NCBI GenBank assembly: GCA_963716245.1
Contig: OY970300.1
Coordinates: 806,001-870,000, forward strand
Direction of reading: 5' to 3'
Origin: VRUE01 sp963716245
Lineage (GTDB): Bacteria > Actinomycetota > Thermoleophilia > Solirubrobacterales > 70-9
Length of the DNA: 64,000 bases
Below, piece after piece: positions 41,019 to 50,752 of this stretch; within the stretch, counting starts at the first letter, position 1; each line of letters opens with the position of its first letter. Made by a program: the position numbers and the translations under genes. The notes beneath the pieces are model-generated. The model ran no database searches. It was not told the origin of the DNA and saw nothing but the letters and a program-made list of their open reading frames with translations.

Positions 41019-42379
41019 GACGTCCCAACCTTCCCATACGGCCCCGGACGATCGGGTGTCAGGCGGGTCGGCCACCCGAGCGCCTCGGCCCGCGCGAGCA
41101 CCGCGTCGATCAGCTCGCCGGGCCCCGCGTCGGTGACGAGGTCGTAGCGCGGATCAGCGACGGGCACCGCATCCAGCCCAGCTGGATTCCAGAGCACGTT
41201 CAGCTGTCCCGGTTTGGGGACGTACCGTCGTGGCCCGGTCAGGTGCACGGCCACGTCGTACTCCATCCCGCGCAGGTCGTCGATCTCCTCGCGGCGCAGG
41301 ACGAGATACCGGTGTCCCCGCTTCTCCATCTCGGCACACACCCGCTCCACCTCCGTATCGCTCACGGACGCCGACTGCGGAGTTGACCCCCCTCCAGTGT
41401 GGTTAACCCCGCAGTCGGCGTGCAGGACGAAGCCGAGTCGCAGGATCTCGTCGCGCGAGGGCGGCGCCGTCGGATCGGCGGTCCCGCGGGAGACCCAGAG
41501 GCCGCCGCCGGCGAGACGGTCTAGCTCGTACTCGCGACGCACCCGCGGGCCCCAGCGCTCCCAGAGCAGGCGCCGGTTGCCGCGCCCGATCTCGTGGTGG
41601 CGCTCGCGGTCGCGCTCCACCGCGCGGGTCGAGCCGAGCCGGTGGACGAGCAGCGAGCGGCCCGCGCAGACGATGCTCGCGTCCTGCGACAGCACCTCGA
41701 AGCCGAGGTCGATGTCCTCGCCGCCGTAGAGGAAGCCGTGGGTGAAGCCGCCGACCGCGTCGAACAGCTCGCGGCCGATCAACATGCAGGCGCCGCCGGG
41801 GATCGGCGACTCGACGTCTTCGCCAAACGCCTCGCCGAGCGGCTCCTCGCCGCGACCGAGCAGCTCGGCCCGCAGCAGGCCGTCCTGCTCATGCAGCCCG
41901 ATCGCGCGGTGCTGGACGGTGCAGCCGTAGCTCCCGCGCTCGTCCGGTTGCAGGAGCGTCGCTCCGACCAGCCCGGCCTCGCGTTGTCGCAGACAGGCGA
42001 CCAGCTCGCGCAGCCAGCCGTCCTCGAATGGCTCGACGTCGTTGTTGAGGAAGAGCAGCAGCGACCCGGAGGCCAGCGCCGCGCCCTGGTTGCAGGCGTC
42101 GGAGAAGCTCTCGTTGTGCGGGTTGGCGACGATCGAGATCGGGAACCGCGCCGGCGTCGAGCGAGCGAGAGCCAGCGACTCGTCGGTCGAGGCGTTGTCG
42201 ACCAGGATCAGCTCGAGGCCCGGGTAGTCGGTGTGCGACTCGAGCCCGGCGAGCAGTCGCCGCAGGTGCTCGGCGCCGTTGCGGTTGGGGACGACGATCG
42301 AGACCAGCGGCCACTCGGCGAGCGACGGCGGCGGGCCGAGCCGCCGCCGCGCCTCCGCTCCGAGCTCGCCCAGCCCCAT
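41015..42379 (-). CDS. Family 2 glycosyltransferase with in-frame palindrome insertion (454 aa)
   Basis: GT-A domain at about 24-285: VSIVVPNRNGAEHLRRLLAG, LILVDNASTDESL, LLLFLNNDVEPFEDGW, YGGEDIDLGFEV. Then a C-terminal region with KPGQLNVLWNPAG, as in the GT at 6806. Residues about 320-337 (the DCGVNHTGGGSTPQSASV stretch) are encoded by a 54-bp palindromic element, a multiple of three, that leaves the frame open. The sequence continues as family-like (VERVCAEMEKRGHRYLVL) right after it. ATG 42379. Coupled to the methyltransferase downstream. Confidence 0.8.
   Translation of the reverse strand: MGLGELGAEARRRLGPPPSLAEWPLVSIVVPNRNGAEHLRRLLAGLESHTDYPGLELILVDNASTDESLALARSTPARFPISIVANPHNESFSDACNQGAALASGSLLLFLNNDVEPFEDGWLRELVACLRQREAGLVGATLLQPDERGSYGCTVQHRAIGLHEQDGLLRAELLGRGEEPLGEAFGEDVESPIPGGACMLIGRELFDAVGGFTHGFLYGGEDIDLGFEVLSQDASIVCAGRSLLVHRLGSTRAVERDRERHHEIGRGNRRLLWERWGPRVRREYELDRLAGGGLWVSRGTADPTAPPSRDEILRLGFVLHADCGVNHTGGGSTPQSASVSDTEVERVCAEMEKRGHRYLVLRREEIDDLRGMEYDVAVHLTGPRRYVPKPGQLNVLWNPAGLDAVPVADPRYDLVTDAGPGELIDAVLARAEALGWPTRLTPDRPGPYGKVGTS
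41368..41421. repeat. 54-bp palindromic element inside a coding sequence
   Basis: 21-bp arms (41368-41388 and 41401-41421, two mismatches) around a 12-base centre. The inner ends are TTGACC and GGTTAA. Length is an exact multiple of three and it adds 18 codons to the GT at 41015. Similar geometry to the intergenic palindrome at 51560. Confidence 0.75.
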
Positions 42380-42386
42380 CGGGCCC

Positions 42387-43532
42387 TCAGCAGCCGAGCT
42401 GCCGGGCGATGACCATCTGCTGCACCTCGTCGGTCCCCTCGCCGATCGTGAGGATCTTCGCGTCGCGGTAGAAGCGGCAGACCGGGTACTCCTCGATGTA
42501 GCCGTAGCCGCCGTGGATCTGCACCGCCTCCTCGGTCGCGCGCACCGCCAGCCGGCCGGTTATCAGCTTCGCCTGCGCCGCGGTCAGCGTAAACGACTTG
42601 CCCGCGTCCTTCTCCAGCGCCGCGCGCCAGGTGAGCAGCCGGGCCGCCTCGATCTGCGACGAGAGGTCGGCGATCTTGGCCTGGATCGACTGGAACTTCG
42701 AGATCGTCTGGCCGAAGGCGCGGCGCTCCTTGGCGTAGGCGAGCGCCTCGTCGAGCGCGCCCTGGGCGAGGCCGACGCCCATCGCCGCGACTCCGATCCG
42801 GCCGCCGTCGAGGATGTGGAGGAAGTTCTTGAAGCCCTCGCCGCGGCGGCCGAGCAGGTTGCCCTCCGGGACGCGGCAGCCGTCGAAGGAGAGCGGCCTC
42901 GTGTCCGACGCGTTCCAGCCCATCTTGCGGTACGGCTCGCCGACCTCGTAGCCGGGCGTGCCGGTCGGCACGATCAGGTTCGAGACCTCCTTGCGCCCGT
43001 TCGCCTCGCCGGTCACGGCGGTGATCGAGACACAGGCGGAGATGTCGGTTCCGGAGTTGGTGATGAACTGCTTGGCGCCGTCGACGACCCACTCGCCGTC
43101 CGCCAGCTTCGCCGTCGTGCGGACGTTGCCGGCGTCGGACCCCGCCTCCGGCTCGGTCAGCCCGAACGAGGCGAGCCGCTCGCCGCGGCAGAGCTGCGGC
43201 AGCCACTCGGCCTTCTGCTCATCGGTCCCCCAGAGGTGGATCGGCATCGTCCCGAGCGACGTGTGCGCCGCCATCGTGATGCAGACCGAGGAGTCGATCC
43301 GGGCCAGCTCTTCGACCGCGAGCACGTAGGAGAGCGTGTCGGCGCCCCCGCCGCCGTACTCCTCGGGGAAGGGGATGCCCATCAGCCCCAGCTCGCCCAT
43401 CTTGGCGACGATCTCGTAGGGGAAGCGCTTCTCGCGGTCGAGCTCCTCGGCGACGGGCGCGACCTCGGCCCGGGCGAACTCGCGCACGGTGTCGCGCAGC
43501 AGCCGCTGCTCGTCGCTCAGCTCGAAGTCCAT
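42387..43532 (-). CDS. Acyl-CoA dehydrogenase (381 aa)
   Basis: A full-length FAD-dependent acyl-CoA dehydrogenase: FGLTEPEAGSDAG (flavin-binding signature), QFITNSGTD, RRAFGQTISKFQSIQ, IHGGYGYIEEYPV, and YRDAKILTIGEGTDEVQ with the catalytic Glu. It oxidises an acyl-CoA to enoyl-CoA and passes electrons to ETF, encoded at 54523-56286. ATG 43532; eight bases lie between its 3' end and the GT gene start. Chain-length or branched-chain preference not readable here. Confidence 0.9.
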   Translation of the reverse strand: MDFELSDEQRLLRDTVREFARAEVAPVAEELDREKRFPYEIVAKMGELGLMGIPFPEEYGGGGADTLSYVLAVEELARIDSSVCITMAAHTSLGTMPIHLWGTDEQKAEWLPQLCRGERLASFGLTEPEAGSDAGNVRTTAKLADGEWVVDGAKQFITNSGTDISACVSITAVTGEANGRKEVSNLIVPTGTPGYEVGEPYRKMGWNASDTRPLSFDGCRVPEGNLLGRRGEGFKNFLHILDGGRIGVAAMGVGLAQGALDEALAYAKERRAFGQTISKFQSIQAKIADLSSQIEAARLLTWRAALEKDAGKSFTLTAAQAKLITGRLAVRATEEAVQIHGGYGYIEEYPVCRFYRDAKILTIGEGTDEVQQMVIARQLGC

Positions 43533-43596
43533 CCGGCCTGTCAGCCTATTGCGCGTGCCCAGCGGCCGGTCGGCTCAGCGTCGTGACGAGAGGGAG

Positions 43597-44161
43597 ATGG
43601 AGTTCGCGCGAATCGTCGCCTTCAGCGACGGCGTCTTCGCGATCGCGATCACGCTGCTCGTGCTCAACCTCAGCGTCCCCGAGCAGATCGCCGGGGACGA
43701 CCTCACCGGCGCGCTCTGGGACCAGCGGCACGACCTCTTCGCCTACGCGCTCAGCTTCGCCGTGATCGGCCGCTTCTGGGTGGTCCACCACCGCGTCTTC
43801 GGCGAGATGACCGGCTTCGACGGCCGCCTGATCGGGCTCAACCTCTTCTACCTCGCCTGGATCGTGCTGATCCCGTTCAGCAGCCAGGTTCTCGGCGACC
43901 ACGCGGGCGACACCGGCGCGGTCGTCCTCTATTCGGTCAACCTCGCCGCGGTGACGCTGGTCGGCTCGTGGATGTTCGCCGACGCCCGCCGCGCCGGCAT
44001 GCTGGCCAGCGAGCCCGAGGCGTTCGGCGAGGGCCACCGGCGCGCGCTCTGGACCGCCGGCGTCTTCCTCGCCTCGGTCCCCGTCGCCTTCCTCAACGCC
44101 CACGCCGCGCCCTACCTCTGGCTGGCGCTCTTCGTCGACCCGGTCCGCCGCCGGCGTCGCG

Positions 44162-44181
<20 letters not shown>
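43597..44181 (+). CDS. TMEM175-family potassium channel-like membrane protein (194 aa)
   Basis: RIVAFSDGVFAIAITLLVLNL is the TM1 signature of TMEM175/DUF1211 proteins (FSDG). Five to six hydrophobic segments follow (FAYALSFAVIGRFWVVHH, LNLFYLAWIVLIPF, AVVLYSVNLAAVTLVGSW and others), with a basic C-terminus. Bacterial members are single-repeat, tetrameric, leak-like K+ channels. ATG 43597 with AGAGGGAG upstream. Its last 20 bases overlap the convergent aldehyde dehydrogenase gene. Confidence 0.82.
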
Positions 44182-45598
<1,417 letters not shown>

Positions 45599-45607
45599 CT
45601 CGCTCCC

Positions 45608-46102
45608 TCAATCGCTGGTCTGTGCGGCCAACGCTAGCGCCTCGACGCCAGGTCCTGGGAGCGCCCGGGCGTCGCGCGCGTGCAGCACCTTGCCGCAGCT
45701 CTCGCAGATGCCCCGGTCGCTGACCTGGCCGCCGCACTCCTTGTGGACGATCAGCATTGGCGGGCCGTCCGGGTAGGGGGAGTGGCGGTCACCCCAGGCG
45801 AGCAGGGCGACCAGCGCGGGCCACAGGTCGAGCCCCTTCTCGGTCAGGAAGTACTCGTAGCGCGGCGGGCTCTCCTGGTAGGGCCGGCGCTCGAGAATGT
45901 CCTCCTCGACCAGCCGCTGCAGGCGGGTGGAGAGGACGTTGCGGGCGATGCCGAGACCCTTCTGGAGGTCGTCGAAGCGGCGTCGCCCGTTCATCACGTC
46001 GCGCACGATCAGCAGTGACCAGCGCTCGCCGATCACCTCCAGCGCCTTGGCGATCGAGCAGACCTGCCCCGGATAGTCGTGACGAAGCACGAACGTAATC
46101 AT
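45608..46102 (-). CDS. HxlR-family transcriptional regulator with C-terminal zinc-ribbon-like motif (164 aa)
   Basis: CSIAKALEVIGERWSLLIVRDVMNG begins the winged helix, with FDDLQKGLGIARNVLSTRL as recognition helix and YEYFLTEKGLDLWP as wing. A C-terminal extension carries KECGGQVSDRGICESCGK, four Cys able to bind metal. The ATG at 46102 is preferred; an in-frame TTG at 46126 would lie in the operator. Two matching palindromes upstream suggest autoregulation and control of the divergent pair at 46199. Confidence 0.82.
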   Translation of the reverse strand: MITFVLRHDYPGQVCSIAKALEVIGERWSLLIVRDVMNGRRRFDDLQKGLGIARNVLSTRLQRLVEEDILERRPYQESPPRYEYFLTEKGLDLWPALVALLAWGDRHSPYPDGPPMLIVHKECGGQVSDRGICESCGKVLHARDARALPGPGVEALALAAQTSD

Positions 46103-46110
46103 CTCACATT

Positions 46111-46171
46111 GGGTTGCACCAAGCAACTCAGTCGGCTAGGGTGCGAATACAGGAGTTGCTTCTTGCAACTC
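46111..46171. promoter_or_regulatory. Two palindromic operators between hxlR and the divergent genes
   Basis: GAGTTGC-N5-GCAACTC at 46153-46171 (perfect 7-bp arms) and a one-mismatch version at 46111-46129, 42 bases centre to centre (about four helical turns). They lie between the hxlR start and the divergent 50-residue gene and are the natural candidates for HxlR binding. Confidence 0.65.
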
Positions 46172-46198
46172 ACTCCAACGCCGACTGGAGGCACAGCG

Positions 46199-46351
46199 AT
46201 GAGGCTGATCCCAAGGCACAGGACCGACAACCGCTCCAAGGCACCGCGGATCGCGATAAGCCAGGCGGAGATCACGGCCGACCTGCACTACCCGGCCAGC
46301 CGCGACCTGGCGGGGAAGGGCGCGCCCGCGCGGCGCCGGATGAGTCGATGA
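46199..46351 (+). CDS. Small basic protein, unknown (50 aa)
   Basis: ATG 46199 with TGGAGG eight bases upstream; the product begins MRLIPRHRTDNRSKAP and contains ISQAEITADLHYPASRD. It has no recognised domain, signal peptide or membrane segment. Its stop overlaps the next ATG (ATGA at 46348-46351), so it is translationally coupled to the thioesterase. Located right after the HxlR operators. Could be a small accessory protein or a leader peptide. Confidence 0.55.
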   Translation: MRLIPRHRTDNRSKAPRIAISQAEITADLHYPASRDLAGKGAPARRRMSR

Positions 46352-46968
46352 GCGAGAGCGCGACGAGCGACGCAGCCGTGCCCGAGGCGGGCGCCCCGGC
46401 GACCGCGAGCGCCGCCGGGGCGGAAGACGCCGTCGAGGCCGCGGCGGCGTTCGCCGCCGCCAGTCCGGAGACGAGCCGCAGCCGCACCCTGGTCTGGCAG
46501 GACCCGGTGCCGACGGCGGCCGCCGGGGCGACGATGGCGGGCATGGAGTACATGGAAGCGATCGTGGCGGGCCAGCTGCCGCCGCCCCCGATCGCGGTGA
46601 CGATGCGCCTGCGCCCGATCGAGCTCGGCGAGGGCCGGGCGGTCTTCGAGGGCGAGCCGGGCGAGGAGCACTACAACCCGATCGGCGTCGTCCACGGCGG
46701 CTACGCCGCGACGCTGCTCGACTCGGCGCTCGGCTGCGCCGTGCACACGACCCTGCCGGCCGGCGTCGCCTACACCTCGCTCGGCCTCGAGGCCAAGTAC
46801 GTGCGCCCGATCACCCGCGACACCGGCCGCGTCCTCTGCGAGGCCAACGTCGTCTACCGAGGCCGCCGCCAGGCGACCGCCGAGGCCAACCTGACCGCCG
46901 CGGGCACCGGCAAGCTGCTCGCCCACGGCGTCGCCACCTGCATGATTCTGGACTTCGCTAGCTCATAG
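46348..46968 (+). CDS. PaaI-like hotdog thioesterase (206 aa)
   Basis: Residues about 85-200 form a hotdog fold: NPIGVVHGGYAATLLDSALGCAV is the catalytic helix signature (HGG, then Asp/Ser), followed by GLEAKYVRPI and AEANLTAAGTGKLLAHG. It hydrolyses an acyl-CoA, often aryl or medium chain. The first 65 residues are an Ala-rich extension not seen in usual members; the ATGA overlap supports the long start. Likely regulated with the divergent hxlR-aldehyde dehydrogenase pair. Confidence 0.8.
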   Translation: MSESATSDAAVPEAGAPATASAAGAEDAVEAAAAFAAASPETSRSRTLVWQDPVPTAAAGATMAGMEYMEAIVAGQLPPPPIAVTMRLRPIELGEGRAVFEGEPGEEHYNPIGVVHGGYAATLLDSALGCAVHTTLPAGVAYTSLGLEAKYVRPITRDTGRVLCEANVVYRGRRQATAEANLTAAGTGKLLAHGVATCMILDFASS

Positions 46969-46997
46969 CGGATTTGCGATAAGCACAAATCCGCTAT
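46965..46997. promoter_or_regulatory. Palindromic operator before the HTH/nucleotidyltransferase pair
   Basis: Perfect 12-bp arms (ATAGCGGATTTG and complement) with a 9-base centre, ending 9 bases before the HTH gene's ATG. Probable self-operator of the Xre-type protein. The palindrome includes the stop codon of the thioesterase gene. Confidence 0.6.
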
Positions 46998-47006
46998 TCT
47001 CCAGGC

Positions 47007-47339
47007 ATGGAGACGCCGGGAGAGCTGCTGAAAGAGGCGCGGAAGAGGCATGGCGTCAGCCAGAAGCGGCTGGCGATCCGCGCCGGCACGACCCAGTCCG
47101 CGATCTCGCGAATCGAGTGCGATCGGGTGTCGCCGTCGGTGGAGACGCTGCGCGAGCTGCTCTACCTGCTCGGTGAGGACCTGACGCTGGGAGCCGAGGA
47201 GCGGGACTCCGGCATCGATCGCACGCTCAACGCGCAGAACCTTTCATTCCACCCCGAACAAAGGGTGAAGAGGGGCCTCGCATTTTCCGATTTCGTTCGT
47301 CGCAATCGGGGCGGCGCCGTCCGACCGCGGGCCGCATAG
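47007..47339 (+). CDS. Xre-family HTH protein, probable antitoxin (110 aa)
   Basis: LLKEARKRHGVSQKRLAIRAGTTQSAISRIE is a Cro/CI helix-turn-helix (residues about 7-37). The C-terminal third (LNAQNLSFHPEQRVKRGLAFSDF) matches antitoxin-like proteins that precede nucleotidyltransferase toxins. It ends 6 bases before the next gene. A strong palindrome lies just upstream. Predicted to repress the pair and neutralise the partner. Confidence 0.7.
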   Translation: METPGELLKEARKRHGVSQKRLAIRAGTTQSAISRIECDRVSPSVETLRELLYLLGEDLTLGAEERDSGIDRTLNAQNLSFHPEQRVKRGLAFSDFVRRNRGGAVRPRAA

Positions 47340-47345
47340 CCGGCG

Positions 47346-47870
47346 ATGGCTGACGATCTTCCCGAGGTGTCCTTGCAAGCCGACCGGCTGCTGCGGACGC
47401 TGAGTGCGCATGGAGTGGACTTCGTCGTCGTCGGCGGAATGGCCGGCCTCGCACACGGGTCGGCCTTCCCCACGTTCGATCTCGACGTCGCATACGGGCG
47501 CGAGCGGGGAAACCTCAGGCGATTGGCGGACGCTCTGAGGGAGCTCGATGTCTCGTTGCGGGGAGCGCCCGCCGATCTCCCCTTTCAACTCGATGCGGAG
47601 ACGCTGAGGCGGGGAGCCAACTTCACCTTTGACAGCCCTTATGGCAGCTTCGACATCCTCGGTGATGCTGCCGGTATGACCTCCTACGACGAGCTTCGCG
47701 GCAACGCTCTCGTTGCGACGATTGAGGGAATCGAGGTTCGGGTTGCCTCGATCGACCACCTGATCGCGATGAAGCGCGCGGCGAACCGGACCAAGGACAA
47801 GCTGATGGTCGAGGAGTACATCGTGATCGCGGACGAGCAGCGCAAAGCGGCCAAAGCCGGCGAGGGCTGA
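47346..47870 (+). CDS. Nucleotidyltransferase-like protein, probable toxin partner (174 aa)
   Basis: VDFVVVGGMAGLAHGSAFPT followed by FDLDV is the GG...D-x-D core of MNT/AbiEii-type nucleotidyltransferases; VASIDHLIAMKRAANRTKDK is the common late helix. With the preceding HTH gene it forms a two-gene pair of the toxin-antitoxin or phage-defence (AbiE-like) style. ATG 47346. Whether it is toxic is not known from sequence. Confidence 0.68.
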   Translation: MADDLPEVSLQADRLLRTLSAHGVDFVVVGGMAGLAHGSAFPTFDLDVAYGRERGNLRRLADALRELDVSLRGAPADLPFQLDAETLRRGANFTFDSPYGSFDILGDAAGMTSYDELRGNALVATIEGIEVRVASIDHLIAMKRAANRTKDKLMVEEYIVIADEQRKAAKAGEG

Positions 47871-47877
47871 GCGGCGC

Positions 47878-49341
47878 TCAGCCCGCCAGCTCGCGGGCCA
47901 GCTCGACCAGGAGGCGGACGCCGAAGCCGCTGGCGTCGTTGCCGGTGTACTCGCGGCCGACGTCCCACGCGGTGCCGGCGATGTCGAGGTGGGCCCAGGG
48001 GGTCTCGCCGACGAACTCCTGAAGGAAGGAGCCGGCGGTGATCGTGCCGGCCTTGCGCTTGGAGGAGACGTTCGAGAGGTCGGCGACGGTGCCCTTCATC
48101 AGCTCCCTGTACTCGGCGTGCAGCGGCAGGCGCCAGGCGAGCTCGCCGGTCGTCCGGCCCGCGGCCTCGACCTCGGCGGCGAGCGCGTCGTCGTTGGAGA
48201 TCACCGCCGCGTAGGTCGAGCCGAGCGCGATCACGACTGCGCCGGTCAGGGTGGCCAGGTCGACGACTCGCTCGGCGCCGAGCTCGATCGCGTATGAGAG
48301 GGCGTCGGCGAGGATCAGGCGGCCCTCTGCGTCGGTGTTGTTGACCTCGACGGTCTTGCCGTTGTACTGGGTGATCACGTCGCCGGGCTTGATCGCGGTC
48401 CCCGACGGCATGTTCTCGGTCGAGGGGACGACCGCGATCAGGTCGATCGCGAGGCCGAGCTCGGCGATCGCGGCCACCGCCTCCAGCACCGCGGCCGCAC
48501 CCGACATGTCCATCTTCATCTCGTGCATCGAGGCGGACGGCTTCAGCGAGATCCCGCCCGTGTCGAAGGTGACGCCCTTGCCGACCAGGCCGAGGGTGGG
48601 TCCCGTGCCGCCGCCCGCGTAGCGCAGCACGATCAGCCGGGGGTCCTCGGCGCTGCCCTGGCTGACCGCGACCAGGCCGCCCATGTCCTTGGCGGCGATC
48701 TCCTCGCGGCCGAGCACCTCGACGCTCACCGCGTCGTGAGCTGCGGCGATCTCCCCGGCGCGGCCGGCGAGGTAGGACGGGGTCGCGACGTTGGAGGGAA
48801 GGCTCTGCAGGTCGCGGGCACGGTTCTGAGCCTCGGCGCATATGCGCGCCCGCTCGGCTGCGTCAGCCAGGTCGGCCGCGCCCAGCAGCGTCAGGGAATC
48901 GATCCGGCTCGGGGACGGGTCGTCGGGATCGCGGCTGAGGAAGCGGTCGAAGCGGTAGCCGGCGAGGATCGTCCCGGTGACGAGGGCTTCGGCGCTCGCC
49001 GCGCCCTCCTCGGACTCCGGCAGCTGCCAGGCGAGCGTGCGCGCCTCCAGTCGCGACGCCTCCTTGGCCGCCAGCGCCGCCGCCACCCGCGCCCGCTCGG
49101 CGTCGAGCTCGTCGCGCTTGCCCAGGCCGACCACGAGGACGCGGTGGGGCCGGGCCGGGTGCAGCAGCGACAGCTTCTTGAAGTCGCCCTTGGCGTCGCG
49201 GCCGCCGGGCGCCGACGCCAGATCCGCCGGCAGCTCCTCGCCCTCGAAGAGGCCGACGGCGACGAGATCGACGTCGATCTCGTCGAGCTTCGCCTGGCTC
49301 ACATTGACCCTCACGGGCGGCGAGTCTATGCGCTCGCTCAC
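47878..49341 (-). CDS. pepA: Leucyl aminopeptidase, M17 family (487 aa)
   Basis: C-terminal catalytic domain with GKGVTFDTGGISLKPSASM, MKMDMSGAAAVL, and the signature NTDAEGRLILADAL that binds two metal ions; SYAIELGAERVVDLATLTGA follows. The N-terminal domain (1 to about 165) is the usual macro-like domain. Cytosolic removal of N-terminal residues from peptides. ATG 49341. Convergent with the nucleotidyltransferase gene and divergent from the thiolase. Confidence 0.9.
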   Translation of the reverse strand: MSERIDSPPVRVNVSQAKLDEIDVDLVAVGLFEGEELPADLASAPGGRDAKGDFKKLSLLHPARPHRVLVVGLGKRDELDAERARVAAALAAKEASRLEARTLAWQLPESEEGAASAEALVTGTILAGYRFDRFLSRDPDDPSPSRIDSLTLLGAADLADAAERARICAEAQNRARDLQSLPSNVATPSYLAGRAGEIAAAHDAVSVEVLGREEIAAKDMGGLVAVSQGSAEDPRLIVLRYAGGGTGPTLGLVGKGVTFDTGGISLKPSASMHEMKMDMSGAAAVLEAVAAIAELGLAIDLIAVVPSTENMPSGTAIKPGDVITQYNGKTVEVNNTDAEGRLILADALSYAIELGAERVVDLATLTGAVVIALGSTYAAVISNDDALAAEVEAAGRTTGELAWRLPLHAEYRELMKGTVADLSNVSSKRKAGTITAGSFLQEFVGETPWAHLDIAGTAWDVGREYTGNDASGFGVRLLVELARELAG

Positions 49342-49435
49342 GCTGCTCTCACGGCGCCCTCGCTATCGTTTTGAGCAGGGCCATGCGGCCCGTCCGAGCC
49401 GAGACCCGGCACAAACACGACAGAAAGGCCGCCAA

Positions 49436-50617
49436 ATGCCCAGCACGGTCATCCTCGGTACTGCACGCACGCCCTTCGGCAAGATGGGCGGAACCCTCTC
49501 CTCGCTCGACGCCACCGACCTCGGTGGGCACGTGATCGAGGCCGCGCTCGAGCGCTCCGACGTCGAGCCCGAGCAGGTCCAGCAGGTCGTCTTCGGCCAG
49601 GTCCTCCAGGCCGGCCAGGGCCAGATCCCCTCGCGCCAGGCCCAGATCAAGGCCGGCATCCCCAAGGAGGTGCCCTCCGAGACCGTCAACAAGGTCTGCG
49701 CCTCGGGCATGCGCTCGCTTGGGATCGCCGACATGGCGATCCGCGCCGGCGACGCCGACGTGGCGGTAACCGGCGGCATGGAGTCGATGAGCAACGCGCC
49801 GTACCTCCTGCCCGGCGCCCGCTTCGGCTTCCGGATGGGCGACGTCAACGCGATCGACGCGATAACCCACGACGGCCTGACCAACCCCTTCACCGAGAAG
49901 CAGATGATCAACGAGGCGAGCGAGGTCTCCAACGAGCTCGAGATCACCCGGGTCGACATGGACAGATTCGCCGAGCGCTCGCACCGGCTCGCCGCCGAGG
50001 CGACCGACGCCGGCCGGCTCGCCGAGGAGATCGTCGGCGTCACCGTCAGGTCGCGCAAGGGCGAGAACACGGTCGAGACCGACGAGGCGATCCGTGCCGA
50101 CACGACGCTCGAGGTGCTCGCCAAGCTGAAGGCGATCGGCGGGGACGACGCGACGCACACCGCCGGCAACGCACCCGGCGTCAACGACGGCGCCGGCGCG
50201 GTCGTCGTCGCCTCGGAGGAGTGGGCGCAGAAGGAAGGGCGCACGCCGCTGGCGCGGGTCCTCGCCTACGGCGCCGTCGCCGACGACTTCCCGTACTTGG
50301 CGAAGACCCCCGCCAAGGCGGCCCGGCAGGCGCTGGAGAAGATCGGCAAGAGCCCCGAGGACGTCGACCTCTGGGAGATCAACGAGGCCTTCGCCTCGGT
50401 CGCGCTCAATTCGATGCGGATGCTCGGCGTCGAGGAGGACAACGTGAACGTGAACGGCGGCGCGATCGCCCTCGGCCACCCGATCGGCGCCTCCGGCTCG
50501 CGGATCGTCGGCGCCCTCGTCCACGAGCTCAAGCGTCGTGGCGGCGGCCTCGGCGTTGCAGCCATCTGCTCCGGCGGGGGCCAGGGCGACGCGATCGTGC
50601 TGGAGGTTGCTTCGTAG
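49436..50617 (+). CDS. Acetyl-CoA C-acetyltransferase (thiolase, 393 aa)
   Basis: VNKVCASGMRSLG carries the acyl-binding Cys (about residue 89), EINEAFASVAL, NVNGGAIALGHPIGASGSRI the His motif, and ICSGGGQGDA the second Cys. Length and motifs match biosynthetic/degradative acetoacetyl-CoA thiolases. ATG 49436 with GAAAGG upstream. Joins the acyl-CoA dehydrogenase and mutase in CoA-ester metabolism; direction of use not determined. Confidence 0.92.
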   Translation: MPSTVILGTARTPFGKMGGTLSSLDATDLGGHVIEAALERSDVEPEQVQQVVFGQVLQAGQGQIPSRQAQIKAGIPKEVPSETVNKVCASGMRSLGIADMAIRAGDADVAVTGGMESMSNAPYLLPGARFGFRMGDVNAIDAITHDGLTNPFTEKQMINEASEVSNELEITRVDMDRFAERSHRLAAEATDAGRLAEEIVGVTVRSRKGENTVETDEAIRADTTLEVLAKLKAIGGDDATHTAGNAPGVNDGAGAVVVASEEWAQKEGRTPLARVLAYGAVADDFPYLAKTPAKAARQALEKIGKSPEDVDLWEINEAFASVALNSMRMLGVEEDNVNVNGGAIALGHPIGASGSRIVGALVHELKRRGGGLGVAAICSGGGQGDAIVLEVAS

Positions 50618-50752
50618 GCGGCCGCTGCAAACCGGCGCATCTCGGCGTCCTCGGTCGTTCGGATCGGGTCACGCACTAACTGTGCGCTCCCCTCACCTCA
50701 CTTCCTGCGTCCCCCGACCTGCTTGGGTTTCACGGCCGTGCGAGGGACGTGC

